Source of the DNA: Bryobacterales bacterium
Lineage (GTDB): Bacteria > Acidobacteriota > Terriglobia > Bryobacterales > Bryobacteraceae
Reading direction: 5' to 3'
Assembly (NCBI GenBank): GCA_003139735.1
Contig: PLGA01000394.1
Coordinates: 1 to 20,237, forward strand
Length of the DNA: 20,237 nucleotides
The stretch's first letter is position 1, and each line of letters starts with the position of its first letter. Below are positions 6,985 to 15,633 of the stretch, one piece after another. The translations under genes and the position numbers were made by a program. Under the pieces are notes generated by a model that ran no database searches, had not been told where the DNA came from, and saw only the letters and a list, made by a program, of their open reading frames with translations.

Positions 6985-8694
6985 ATGCCTCTGCCAAAAG
7001 CGGCCAATACCGATCCGCAGCTTTCCCTCATGTCCGTGGCGCGAATGTGCTGGATCCACAGGTACGGCATAGCGGTGGCGTGGCTGGCCCTTACCGTGGC
7101 CACGGTGGCCGTGGTCCAGCGGATGCCTGCCGTCTATACGGCGGAGTCGCTGATCCTGATCGATGCCCAGAAGATTCCCGAGCGGTTCGTGCCCTCGACC
7201 GTCAGCGCCGAGGCCGAGGATCGGCTGGCGACCATCAGCCAGCAGATCCTCAGCAACACGGACCTGCAGAGGATCGTCGAGGAGGACGATTTATACCGGG
7301 AGCAGAGAGCGCGCCACCCGCTCGACGAGGTGGTTCAAACAATGCGCGCCGACATCAATGTCCGGCTCGATCGCGGAATGGCCAACACCAAGCCGAATGC
7401 GTTTCGGGTGTCGTATTCGGGCACGCAGCCGGCGGTTGTGGCGCAGGTGACCAATCAACTTGCGAACCTGTTTATCGAGGAGAACCTGCGCACGCGGGAA
7501 AGCCAGGCCGAGGGAACTTCGGAGTTTGTGGGGACCGAGCTCGCGGAAGCGAAAAAGAAACTCGACTCGCTCGAAACAGCCATCCGGGGGTATAAGTCGC
7601 TGCATAACGGCGAGCTCCCGGAACAACGAGGCGCGCTTGAGGGCGCGCTGGAACGGTTGCGGATGGAGCAGGTTTCCGCAGCCGACGCAATCTCCCGCGC
7701 GGAGGAGTCCAAAGCAACGCTGGAGAACACCGAGCGAATGACGCAGGACACGCTCGACATGCTCATGCGCCCGCCCTCGACCCCGGCGCCTGCCAACGCT
7801 CCGTCCACCGGGGCCAGCGCAGCCGCGGCCGCGCCTCCAGCCCCTTCGGGCCCCAAGAGACAATCCGAGATTCTCCAAGCGCAGCTCGAGGATATGCTGG
7901 GGCGCTATGGGGAACAGCATCCGGACGTGAAGCGGCTGCGAGCCGAGATTAAGCTAGCGAGAGCCGCGGAAGCGAGGGAAGCGGCGCAGGCGCCGCTCCC
8001 CAAGGGTCCGGCCCGCGGGGCGGAGAAAGTAACCGCTTCCGACACGCCGGCGCAGGCTTTGGCAAAAGCGGTGACGGCCAATCCGGTGGACGTTGGCGCC
8101 GCGCGAGAGCGCATGGCGGCGCTCAAATCCCAGCTAGCCGTAGTTGAAAACGACATCGACAGACGAAAGGCCGATCAGCAACGCATCGCCAAGGAGATTA
8201 CCGAGTATCAGACGAAACTGACCGACGTTCCCATGCGGGAGCAGGAACTCGATCAGATTACGCGGGACTACGATGTCACCAAGCTTAACTACCACTCGCT
8301 GTTGGAAAAGCAGTTGTCGGCGGAAATGTCGACCGACATGGAACGGCGTCAGAAATCCGAACGTTTCACCATACTCGACCCGGCGCACGCTCCGCAGACG
8401 CCGTCCAAACCGAACCGGATGTTCTATGACGCCACCAGTTCCGCGCTCTTTCTCTTTCTCGCAATAACGGGCGCAATTGGCCTGGAAATGCGCAAAGGCA
8501 GCCTGATGGGCGAATGGGAACTGCCGGAGAATATCCCGGTGCTCGCCCGCGTGCCGGAGATTGCTATTTCAGGGGGCGGCGTCCGGCTCCGGGCCGGGTG
8601 GAGCGCGGCTACGTGGGTCATTGTGGCGTCGGTAGCGCTGATTTCGCTGGTGGGGCTGGCGGCCGCGAGGTTCTATCTTGGCTCTGGGTTCTGA
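6985..8694 (+). CDS. Polysaccharide chain-length determinant protein (Wzz/GNVR type, XrtA-associated)
   Basis: This inner-membrane co-polymerase controls polymer length. The 569 residues show a first membrane helix at about 27-45 (YGIAVAWLALTVATVAVVQ), then a Wzz-type periplasmic head (YTAESLILIDAQKIPERFV). A long coiled-coil region contains a Pro/Ala-rich insert near residue 265-290. The GNVR-like stretch (PMREQELDQITRDYDVTKLN, about 415-435) precedes the closing membrane helices at about 482-500 and 540-565. There is no fused kinase domain; the kinase is a separate gene two positions downstream, as is usual in XrtA loci. A frame extends back to 6853, but I chose ATG 6985 because a sigma-54 promoter lies between the two and because the extension is Arg-rich and featureless. 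ATG 7030 is a further alternative. The gene leads the operon and the next one begins 2 bp after its stop. Confidence 0.9.
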   Translation: MPLPKAANTDPQLSLMSVARMCWIHRYGIAVAWLALTVATVAVVQRMPAVYTAESLILIDAQKIPERFVPSTVSAEAEDRLATISQQILSNTDLQRIVEEDDLYREQRARHPLDEVVQTMRADINVRLDRGMANTKPNAFRVSYSGTQPAVVAQVTNQLANLFIEENLRTRESQAEGTSEFVGTELAEAKKKLDSLETAIRGYKSLHNGELPEQRGALEGALERLRMEQVSAADAISRAEESKATLENTERMTQDTLDMLMRPPSTPAPANAPSTGASAAAAAPPAPSGPKRQSEILQAQLEDMLGRYGEQHPDVKRLRAEIKLARAAEAREAAQAPLPKGPARGAEKVTASDTPAQALAKAVTANPVDVGAARERMAALKSQLAVVENDIDRRKADQQRIAKEITEYQTKLTDVPMREQELDQITRDYDVTKLNYHSLLEKQLSAEMSTDMERRQKSERFTILDPAHAPQTPSKPNRMFYDATSSALFLFLAITGAIGLEMRKGSLMGEWELPENIPVLARVPEIAISGGGVRLRAGWSAATWVIVASVALISLVGLAAARFYLGSGF

Positions 8695-8696
8695 AC

Positions 8697-9689
8697 ATGT
8701 ACGAAAAGCACTTCGGCCTGACTAAGCATCCGTTCAGCATGACGCCCGAACCGGCGCTGCTTTACATGACGCCCGGTCATCGCGAGGCGTTGGCCGGCCT
8801 GGCGTACGCCATCCTGGAACGCAAGGGGTTCGTCTTGCTCGCGGGCGAGGCGGGGACGGGTAAATCGACGCTTCTGGCAAGAACCATGCAATGCCTGCCC
8901 GCCAACCGGGTGGTTTCCAGCGTAATTTTGAATCCCACCCTGACCGAGTCGGAATTCCTGGAACTGGCCATGCTGGATTTCGGCTTCACCAACGTCCCGG
9001 CGAGCAAGGCCCAGCGGCTCGTGCAGCTTCAGGAATTCCTGATGCGCGTCAAGCAAGCCGGGAAGATCGCCGTACTGGTCATCGATGAGGCGCATAAGTT
9101 AGCGCCGTCCGTGCTGGAAGAAGTGCGGCTGCTGAGCAATTTGGAACTGCCCGGCGAGAAACTGCTCCAGATCGTGTTGGCAGGCCAGGACGAGATCCTG
9201 GAAATGCTGGACCGGCCGGAGCTTCGGCAGTTCAGCCAACGAATCTCAGTCCGCCTGACGCTGTCGCCTCTGTTACCGGCGGATATCGAGCAGTACGTCG
9301 CTCTGCGATGGGCGAAGGCGGGCGCTAAGACGCCGCCGCCGTTCACGTCCGAAGCGTACGACGAGATCGCCCAGTCGTCGCGCGGCATCCCGCGGCTGGT
9401 GAACGCGTTGTGCGATAACGCGCTGACGACGGCTTTTGTGGAAAAGCCGCCGGTGGTGGCTGCCAGGCACGTCCGCGAGGCCGCCCGCGACCTCGGACTT
9501 TCGCGCTCCCTGAATGAAGCCGCCGCTGCGCGTAACGGCGCCGTAGCCATGATGACCACGCGAATCGCCAGTGCGCCGGAGAACGGGGCGGTTCCGTTGC
9601 GCGCCGCGGCCGCCCCCAGGACGGCAGGGCAAGCGCGCCTGCCTGGCTGGATGACCGCGCTGGGGCTGGCTCGCAGGGAGCGGAAATGA
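8697..9689 (+). CDS. XrtA-associated ATPase (ExeA/GspA-type AAA+)
   Basis: This is a 330-residue AAA+ ATPase of the ExeA-like family regularly found beside chain-length and kinase genes in XrtA loci. It opens with MYEKHFGLTKHPFSMTPEP, the hallmark N-terminus of this family. Walker A is GEAGTGKST (about 50-58) and Walker B is VLVIDEAH (about 126-133). RQFSQRISVRLTLSPL and SRGIPRLVNALCDNAL supply the sensor and arginine regions. The C-terminal 60 residues are Ala-rich and less structured. ATG 8697 lies 2 bp after the preceding stop; the frame stays open back to 8514, but that part only overlaps the chain-length gene. Its stop overlaps the kinase start (ATGA), which implies translational coupling. 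The biochemical role in export is not established for the family; it may power or gate assembly. Confidence 0.92.
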   Translation: MYEKHFGLTKHPFSMTPEPALLYMTPGHREALAGLAYAILERKGFVLLAGEAGTGKSTLLARTMQCLPANRVVSSVILNPTLTESEFLELAMLDFGFTNVPASKAQRLVQLQEFLMRVKQAGKIAVLVIDEAHKLAPSVLEEVRLLSNLELPGEKLLQIVLAGQDEILEMLDRPELRQFSQRISVRLTLSPLLPADIEQYVALRWAKAGAKTPPPFTSEAYDEIAQSSRGIPRLVNALCDNALTTAFVEKPPVVAARHVREAARDLGLSRSLNEAAAARNGAVAMMTTRIASAPENGAVPLRAAAAPRTAGQARLPGWMTALGLARRERK

Positions 9690-10660
9690 GCAGAATCTTC
9701 GACGCGTTGCAAGGGACCCGGAGCGAAACAGCGGATCTGTTGCCGACCCTGATGGAAGGGGAGCCGGATGGGCGCTGGGCCCGGACCCTGGTGCCCGCGC
9801 CGGCCCATCCCGTCCCACCCGGGCCGTCGCCATCAAGACCGGTGGCTGCCGCTGCGGGTCCGGTGGTTCTACCGGTGGGTTCGCCGCCTATCCGGCGCGT
9901 GAAGCTGGCGATTCCAGCCACCGTGCCGGCGCTGCCTTTTGAAAATCAAAACGAAGCGGCCGCCGAGCAGTACCGGATTGCCCGCACCAAGATCGTCCAC
10001 CACCCTAAGAAGCCGCGGACGATTGGGGTCACCAGCCCTGGCGCGGGCGATGGTAAGACCGTTACGGCAATCAATCTTGCCGGCGCGCTGTCTTTGAAGG
10101 CGGCGGCTAAGGTTCTGTTGGTTGACGTGGATTTCCGCAGGTCGGCGGTGCACGCCCTGCTGGGTCTGCCGAAGAGCCCGGGATTGGCCGAAGTCATTGA
10201 GGGCTCGTGCTCATTCGAAGAGGCGGTACTGGAAGTGGAAGGGTACCCGAATCTGAACATCATTACCGCTGGGGAGTCCAAGGTGAACCCGAGCGAACTG
10301 CTGGAATCGGCGCGTTGGCACGCTATCTGTGAGAGGTTCCGGGCACAGTATGAGTTTGCGATCTTCGATACCCCACCGGTGGGAGTGGTCGCCGACTGGG
10401 ACCTGATCCAGCTTGCGACGGACGGGATTGTGCTCGTTTTTCGTCCTGACCATACCAAGCGGAGCAGTTGCGCCAAGGTGATCGAGTCCATGCCAAAAGA
10501 CAAGTTAATTGGGGTTTTACTGAACCATACTAAACCGTGGCCGTTCGGCGCGCATGCGGGCTATGGGTATGGGTCCCAGTCTGTGTACGGGGTCCCCCCG
10601 GCGCAAGAGGGGGGGCGGCCGGCCAAACGGCCCGGTCACAAGTCATCTGGTGGAAAGTAA
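9686..10660 (+). CDS. Tyrosine-protein autokinase (BY-kinase, CpsD/Wzc-C type)
   Basis: This is a cytoplasmic bacterial tyrosine kinase partner of the chain-length protein. The first 80 residues form a Pro/Ala-rich linker. EQYRIARTKI (about 94-103) corresponds to the oligomerisation helix of these kinases. Walker A is SPGAGDGKT (about 117-125), Walker A' is LLVDVDFRR (about 144-152) and Walker B is FAIFDTPP (about 224-231). The C-terminus carries a small tyrosine cluster (YGYGSQSVYG), the usual autophosphorylation site, followed by a basic tail. The gene starts inside the stop codon of the ATPase gene (4-bp overlap), with AGGGAG just upstream as ribosome binding site. In such systems, cycles of phosphorylation modulate chain length and export. 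MSRIFDAL at the very N-terminus is a common opening of XrtA-associated kinases. Confidence 0.93.
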   Translation: MSRIFDALQGTRSETADLLPTLMEGEPDGRWARTLVPAPAHPVPPGPSPSRPVAAAAGPVVLPVGSPPIRRVKLAIPATVPALPFENQNEAAAEQYRIARTKIVHHPKKPRTIGVTSPGAGDGKTVTAINLAGALSLKAAAKVLLVDVDFRRSAVHALLGLPKSPGLAEVIEGSCSFEEAVLEVEGYPNLNIITAGESKVNPSELLESARWHAICERFRAQYEFAIFDTPPVGVVADWDLIQLATDGIVLVFRPDHTKRSSCAKVIESMPKDKLIGVLLNHTKPWPFGAHAGYGYGSQSVYGVPPAQEGGRPAKRPGHKSSGGK

Positions 10661-10705
10661 GTATCTCGATTGATTTGGGTCGGCTGTGAGTAAAGCGGCA
10701 GCGTC

Positions 10706-11539
10706 ATGCGGATGGGAAGGAAGAGTCCCGAAACTTCGGTGTTCCCCGGTGGGGCAGTCGTGATCCCGTGTCCGGCGCTCTCCGCGCTCGATCGGGGTGC
10801 GGCCCTCGAGCCTGCGTGCAAACACATCCCGTCCGCGACGGAACGGCTCCGGGAACGGTTTTATGGGGGCCGGGAGCATCCCTATGGCACGTTTGAACGG
10901 CTCATCCGGCAGTCCGTGACAAGCGAGACGCTTCTGCTTGATGCGGGATGCGGCAGACGCGCCGAGACGCTGCAGCGTCTTGCGCCGTACGTCAAAACGG
11001 CCATTGGCATCGATCTGGTGGACTTTGCGGACGACGTGAGGGGTTCCGCCGTGCAGGTTGCGAAAGGCGACCTGCGCAGCATCGCCCTGCGCGACGCTTC
11101 CATGGATGTGGTCGTGGCGCGCAGCGTGATGGAACACCTGAGCGACCCCGACGCGGCTTATGCGGAAATCAGCCGGGTGTTGAAGCCCGGCGGTCGCTTC
11201 ATCTTCCTCACACCGCAATTGTGGGATTACGGCAGCGTCTTCGCCAAGCTGATTCCAAACCGGCTCCATCCCTTTGTGGTGCGGAAGGTGGAGGGACGCG
11301 ACGAGCGGGACACGTTCCCGGTGCAATACAAGTCCAATACAGCCGGCGCTGTCCGGCGCCTGGCGTCACGTCACGGGTTTCGTGTGGAAACCGTATCCCA
11401 TTTGAATCAATACCCCTGCTACCTGATGTTCAACCCCGCGCTTTTCCTGCTGGGCACGGCGTACGAGCTGGTAACCAGCCGCTGGCAGGCTCTCCGCGCG
11501 TTGCGGGGCTGGCTCTTGATAGCTTTGCGGAAGGCGTAG
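10706..11539 (+). CDS. Class I SAM-dependent methyltransferase (first of two)
   Basis: This 277-residue protein has the Rossmann methyltransferase core. LLLDAGCGRRAE (about 72-83) is motif I, IGIDLVDF is the acidic motif II, and ARSVMEHLSDPDAAYAEISR followed by LKPGGRFIFLTP is the Methyltransf_11-type end. The C-terminal part contains a hydrophobic stretch (YLMFNPALFLLGTAYELV) that could associate with membrane or lipid-linked substrate. Inside a polysaccharide operon it probably methylates a sugar or a sugar-nucleotide; the acceptor cannot be read from sequence. The start is not strongly fixed: ATG 10706 and ATG 10712 are both possible, and the first 40 residues look disordered. It sits 45 bp after the kinase gene, with no terminator between. 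Confidence 0.82.
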   Translation: MRMGRKSPETSVFPGGAVVIPCPALSALDRGAALEPACKHIPSATERLRERFYGGREHPYGTFERLIRQSVTSETLLLDAGCGRRAETLQRLAPYVKTAIGIDLVDFADDVRGSAVQVAKGDLRSIALRDASMDVVVARSVMEHLSDPDAAYAEISRVLKPGGRFIFLTPQLWDYGSVFAKLIPNRLHPFVVRKVEGRDERDTFPVQYKSNTAGAVRRLASRHGFRVETVSHLNQYPCYLMFNPALFLLGTAYELVTSRWQALRALRGWLLIALRKA

Positions 11540-11605
11540 CGAGGACAGCATGCGCGGAATCGCTAGCTTGCTTAATTAGACGCAGGATTGGAGCAGTCGA
11601 AACAT

Positions 11606-12367
11606 ATGCAAGCTCTGACTTCATCGACGTTTTGGGATAGCTGGTGGCCGGGGAAGATCGCGTTGTCGGAACTGAAGGCCGACGACTTCCAGTACGGACG
11701 GAATGGATTTTTTTTACGCCTGATGCGGCGCAAGCTGGGATCGCTCGATGGCATACAGGTGGTAGAGCTGGGCGGCGCGTGCTCGCTGGTCCTGCTCGCC
11801 CTGGCAAAATGGCACGGCGCCAAAGTGACCGCCATCGATTACTCGCCGGAGGGGTTGGACCTTACGAAACGGCTTTTCCAGGCAAACCGTTGTCCGGTGG
11901 AGCTGATTGAAGCGGATTTTCTGAATTGGCGTCCGGCCGGCAAGTATGACGTGGTTACCCATTATGGAGTTCTGGAGCATTTCACCGACCCGGCGCCCTT
12001 GGTCCGGATATCGGCGGACTTGCTTTCGCCTGGCGGTAAGCTGTTTCTCTCGATGCCGAACATGCGGGCGTTGGGCGCCTGCTTTTGGCGCAAGTGGAGC
12101 CCCGAGTTGTGGTCCAAGCACATCTATCACTCGGACTTGGCCATTCGGAAGGCTTGTTCGGAAGCGGGCCTGCGTGTTCGGGACACGTTTCACTTTGGCA
12201 AGCCGATGGTGCAGCAGTGCCCGTGGGAGCGGGGAGGGCGCTTGCAAAGCGTGGTGACGTTCGGTCAGAGAGTGGCCGACCAAACGGGGGAACTTCCCAT
12301 CCTGGATCGCGGGATGGGGTGGATCTCGGCGCACCGGGGCTTTCTTATCTCGCAGGCGGCGGAGTAG
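11606..12367 (+). CDS. Class I SAM-dependent methyltransferase (second of two)
   Basis: This is a second Rossmann methyltransferase of 253 residues, not a close copy of its neighbour. Motif I is VVELGGACS in place of the usual DxGxG form, followed by VTAIDYSPEGLDL, DVVTHYGVLEHFTDP and LLSPGGKLFLSMPN. ELGGACS keeps the first acidic residue but has Gly-Gly-Ala where GCGxG is common, a mild divergence of the SAM loop. The start at ATG 11606 has GGAG about 12 bases upstream; a TTG at 11588 would add six residues. The amidotransferase ATG follows 6 bp after its stop. The role is probably methylation of a sugar in the repeat unit; the substrate is unknown. Confidence 0.82.
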   Translation: MQALTSSTFWDSWWPGKIALSELKADDFQYGRNGFFLRLMRRKLGSLDGIQVVELGGACSLVLLALAKWHGAKVTAIDYSPEGLDLTKRLFQANRCPVELIEADFLNWRPAGKYDVVTHYGVLEHFTDPAPLVRISADLLSPGGKLFLSMPNMRALGACFWRKWSPELWSKHIYHSDLAIRKACSEAGLRVRDTFHFGKPMVQQCPWERGGRLQSVVTFGQRVADQTGELPILDRGMGWISAHRGFLISQAAE

Positions 12368-12373
12368 ATCTCC

Positions 12374-14284
12374 ATGTGCGGAATCGCTGGCTTTCTGAAA
12401 CACGGTGCACGAGACTCGCGGGATGTCCTCGCCAGCATGTGCGACCGCCTGGCGCACCGCGGTCCGGACGCCTACGGCTGGCTGGCCGATGACGAGGCCG
12501 CGCTGGGCCACCGGCGCCTCAGCATCATCGATCTGAGCACTGGCGACCAGCCCATGGGGAACGAAGACGGCGCCGTGCAGGTGGTATTCAACGGGGAGAT
12601 CTACAACTACCGTGAACTGCGGGCCGAACTCCAGGCCAAAGGCCACCGGTTCCGCACGGAAAGCGACACCGAAGTGCTGGCGCACCTCTGGGAGGAGGCC
12701 GGCGAGCGCATGCCGGAGTTTCTCAACGGCATGTTCGCCTTCGCCATTTGGGATGCGCCCCGCAAACGGCTTTTTCTGGCCCGCGACCGCATGGGCAAGA
12801 AGCCACTCTACTACTCGGACGCTGTCCCCGGCTTCCACTTCGCGTTTGCTTCCGAACTGAAGGCGCTGGCCGCCATGCCGGGCTTCGATGCGCGGGTTGA
12901 CGAGCGCAGCGTCGCGGAATTCCTGGCGCTGTCTTATGTTCCCGATCCACGCACCATCTACCGCGGCGTCGCCAAGCTCGAGCCGGCGCATTCCCTGACG
13001 GTGGACCGCACGGGAATCCGCAAGCGGCGGTATTGGTCGCCGGTGTTCCGCCAACGCGGCCAGCGGCGCGAAGAGGCCATCGAGGAACTGGGCAGCCTGG
13101 CGGAAGACGCAGTCGGCCGGCGGATGATCAGCGACGTGCCGCTCGGGGCGTTCTTGAGCGGAGGAGTGGACTCGAGCGCGGTGGTCGCATTCATGTCCCG
13201 GCAGGCCACGTCCGGAGTGCGTACCTTTTCCATCGGCTTCACGAACAAGCGGTTTGATGAGTTGGAGCACGCTCGCGCGGTAGCCAGCCTGTACCGCACG
13301 GAGCATCGGGAGAAGGTTGTCACCCCGCGCATCGAAGAGGTGCTGGACGCGTTGGCGCGGCACATGGACGAACCGTTCGGGGATCCATCCATCATCCCGA
13401 CCTTGTACCTCGCTCAAATGACCCGCCGCCATGTGACCGTGGCCCTTTCGGGCGACGGCGCCGACGAAGTGTTCGGCGGATACCGCCGGTATTATTACGG
13501 CGTGCTGGAGGAGAAGCTCCGGCGCAAGTTTCCGGCCTTCTTCCGCCGTTCGGCCATCGCCTGGGCCGGCGGACATTATCCCAAGTTCGATTACCTTCCG
13601 CAGGCCTTTCGCGCCAAATCGCTGCTCACCAATCTGTCGCTGGAGATCGCAGACGCCTACTACTCCAGCATGACGGCATTTCGCGGCGACGGCCTGGATG
13701 CGGCGCTCGCCCCGGAACTGCGACGGTCGCTCGGAGGGTATGCTCCGCGTGAGTGGTTCCGCGACCAATTCACCGCCGTTCGGGACCTCCACCCGCTCGA
13801 GCAGATGCAGGCCGTCGATTTCCAGACCTACCTGCCGGGGGACATCCTGGTGAAGGCGGACCGCGCCAGCATGATCCACTCTCTAGAGACCCGCGCTCCC
13901 TGGCTGGACTACCGCATTGTTGAATTTGCCTGCGGGCTGCCGCCGGACTGGAAACTGGACGGGCGGGTGGGGAAAGCGATCTTCAAGCAAGCCGTCCGGC
14001 CGCTTCTGCCGGAAAAGAACGTCAGCCGCAAGAAGATGGGTTTCGCGGTTCCCCTAGCCGAATGGTTCCGGACCAGCTTGAAGCCGGTATTCGAATCCAA
14101 GGTCCTGAGTAAGGATGCGGAGGCCTTCGTGTGTCCCGCCGAGGCCCGCAGGCTGTGGGACCAGCATCAAAGCTCCCTGTTCAATCATGAGCGAAAACTG
14201 TGGAACTTGCTGATGCTGGCGATGTGGCAAGCGGGGCGCCAAGCCGGGGTGGAAAGCGCCGTGGGAGCGGCTCATTCGGCCTGA
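12374..14284 (+). CDS. asnB: Asparagine-synthase-like amidotransferase of XrtA exopolysaccharide loci
   Basis: This is a 636-residue class II glutamine amidotransferase fused to an asparagine-synthetase domain. Cys2 (MCGIAGF) is the glutaminase nucleophile, and RLAHRGPDAYG, FNGEIYNYREL and SDTEVLAHLWE complete the glutaminase pocket in about the first 200 residues. The ATP pyrophosphatase loop is FLSGGVDSS (about 259-267), with ALSGDGADEVFGGYRRY near 357. Both active sites look intact. XrtA loci carry a dedicated subfamily of such amidotransferases, presumed to amidate carboxyl groups of uronic acids in the polymer rather than to make asparagine; position between methyltransferase and ligase favours that reading. 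GGAG overlaps the preceding stop codon and serves as ribosome binding site. A 721-residue antisense frame across this gene is a GC-bias shadow. Confidence 0.92.
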   Translation: MCGIAGFLKHGARDSRDVLASMCDRLAHRGPDAYGWLADDEAALGHRRLSIIDLSTGDQPMGNEDGAVQVVFNGEIYNYRELRAELQAKGHRFRTESDTEVLAHLWEEAGERMPEFLNGMFAFAIWDAPRKRLFLARDRMGKKPLYYSDAVPGFHFAFASELKALAAMPGFDARVDERSVAEFLALSYVPDPRTIYRGVAKLEPAHSLTVDRTGIRKRRYWSPVFRQRGQRREEAIEELGSLAEDAVGRRMISDVPLGAFLSGGVDSSAVVAFMSRQATSGVRTFSIGFTNKRFDELEHARAVASLYRTEHREKVVTPRIEEVLDALARHMDEPFGDPSIIPTLYLAQMTRRHVTVALSGDGADEVFGGYRRYYYGVLEEKLRRKFPAFFRRSAIAWAGGHYPKFDYLPQAFRAKSLLTNLSLEIADAYYSSMTAFRGDGLDAALAPELRRSLGGYAPREWFRDQFTAVRDLHPLEQMQAVDFQTYLPGDILVKADRASMIHSLETRAPWLDYRIVEFACGLPPDWKLDGRVGKAIFKQAVRPLLPEKNVSRKKMGFAVPLAEWFRTSLKPVFESKVLSKDAEAFVCPAEARRLWDQHQSSLFNHERKLWNLLMLAMWQAGRQAGVESAVGAAHSA

Positions 14285-14285
14285 C

Positions 14286-15599
14286 ATGCGCGAATTCCTG
14301 CTGCTGGCCGTCATTGTGGTGCTCGCGATCATGGCCATTATGCGCCCGAAAATCGGGGTGTTCGCAATCGTCTGGTTCGCCCTGGCGCGGCCGGACAAAG
14401 CGGCTTGGGCAAGCGGCGTGTACCCGTATGCGTCCATACTTGAGTTAGGCACGCTGATCGGCAGCTTGAAGATCTTGGAGCAGTTGACGCCCCTGTGGCG
14501 CAGCCCCGTCTTCCGGCTGTTGTTGTTTCTATTGGCGCCAATCCTGCTGTCGACCGTCCTGGCGGTGCACCCGACGCTCTGCTACACGTATCTGTGGTGG
14601 TACATCAGTTGCATCTCATCCGCGGCGCTGATACCGCTGGTGATCCAGACGGAGGAAGATTTCCGCAGCCTGGTCGTGATTATTGCCTTGTCGATCGGTT
14701 ACCTGGGGTCGCGTTTTGGGCTGTACGGGATACTCTCCGGAGGCATAAGGTACTCGGGCGGATACGCCGGGGCCTATTCCGATAACAACAGCCTCGGGCT
14801 CGCGCTGGTGATGGGCATTCCCCTTTGTTGGTATGGCAAGAACCTGATCCGGTGGGTGCCGGTGCGGCTCGGCCTGCTGGTAGCCACGTTTCTGAGCATC
14901 GCCGCAGTGATTTTCACCCACTCCCGAGGCGCCGCGATTTCGCTGGTTGCCGCCTTCCTCGTGATCCTGCTTCATGCGCGGCATCGCTTCTTTATGCTGG
15001 TGGCTTTGGTTGCGCTGACCGCGCCATCGATCTACATGGTGCGGGATTCGTATTTCGACCGCATGGAGACGATCAAAGACACGGAGACCGCGCAGAAAGA
15101 CGAGTCCGTAATGGATCGGGTGGAAGCCACCCACGTTGCGTGGCGGATCTGGAAAGACTACCCGTTAGTGGGAGTGGGATTCGGCAGCTTCAATGAGCAA
15201 TCGCTTTTCCGCCGCTATGCGGATCCGGGGACTGGCGCGGGGTCCCGGGTGATTCACGACACCTATCTCCAGATGCTGGTGGATTCGGGGATCTTCGCTC
15301 TCCTGGCGTACCTGGCCTTCCTGTGTGGCACGATTATCATGCTCGAACGCTCCTGCCGCCGGCTGAAACGCGCGGGATCTCCACTTTATCAGTGCCCGCT
15401 GGCTATCGAGGCCAGCCTCTTCGCATTCGCGGTGGGCAGCACCTTTCTCACGCGGATTACCGACGACATCCTGTATATCGTCCTGATGACGGCGGCATCC
15501 TGGCTGATCGTGGAGCCCCTCCACCTCGAGTCGCTGCGGGAGCAGCAGGAGAGCGTTGAGGCGGAGGAAGGCGCGCAACTCCTGGAGGCGGGCGCATGA
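14286..15599 (+). CDS. O-antigen ligase / Wzy-like membrane protein (XrtA-associated putative O-glycosylation ligase)
   Basis: This 437-residue protein has about 10-12 hydrophobic membrane spans, starting with MREFLLLAVIVVLAIMAIM. The motif FTHSRGAAISL after span 6 or 7, and the following periplasmic loop with ESVMDRVEATHVAWRIW, WKDYPLVGVGFGSF and VIHDTYLQMLVDSG, are the known signature of the ligase family next to XrtA. The family is related to WaaL and Wzy enzymes, which use undecaprenyl-linked glycans in the periplasm. Whether this copy ligates or polymerises cannot be told from the sequence. The ATG lies one base after the amidotransferase stop codon, so translation is likely coupled. The C-terminal cytoplasmic tail is acidic (EQQESVEAEEGAQ). 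Confidence 0.9.
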   Translation: MREFLLLAVIVVLAIMAIMRPKIGVFAIVWFALARPDKAAWASGVYPYASILELGTLIGSLKILEQLTPLWRSPVFRLLLFLLAPILLSTVLAVHPTLCYTYLWWYISCISSAALIPLVIQTEEDFRSLVVIIALSIGYLGSRFGLYGILSGGIRYSGGYAGAYSDNNSLGLALVMGIPLCWYGKNLIRWVPVRLGLLVATFLSIAAVIFTHSRGAAISLVAAFLVILLHARHRFFMLVALVALTAPSIYMVRDSYFDRMETIKDTETAQKDESVMDRVEATHVAWRIWKDYPLVGVGFGSFNEQSLFRRYADPGTGAGSRVIHDTYLQMLVDSGIFALLAYLAFLCGTIIMLERSCRRLKRAGSPLYQCPLAIEASLFAFAVGSTFLTRITDDILYIVLMTAASWLIVEPLHLESLREQQESVEAEEGAQLLEAGA

Positions 15600-15633
15600 C
15601 GGTTTTCCGAAACCGTGAGATCGGGATTTGGCC

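Noticed and set aside
11714..13879. A 721-codon open frame on the minus strand
   Set aside because: It is antisense to a methyltransferase and an amidotransferase with fully intact motifs, and its translation is rich in Arg, Pro and His without domains. Long antisense frames are expected at this GC content.
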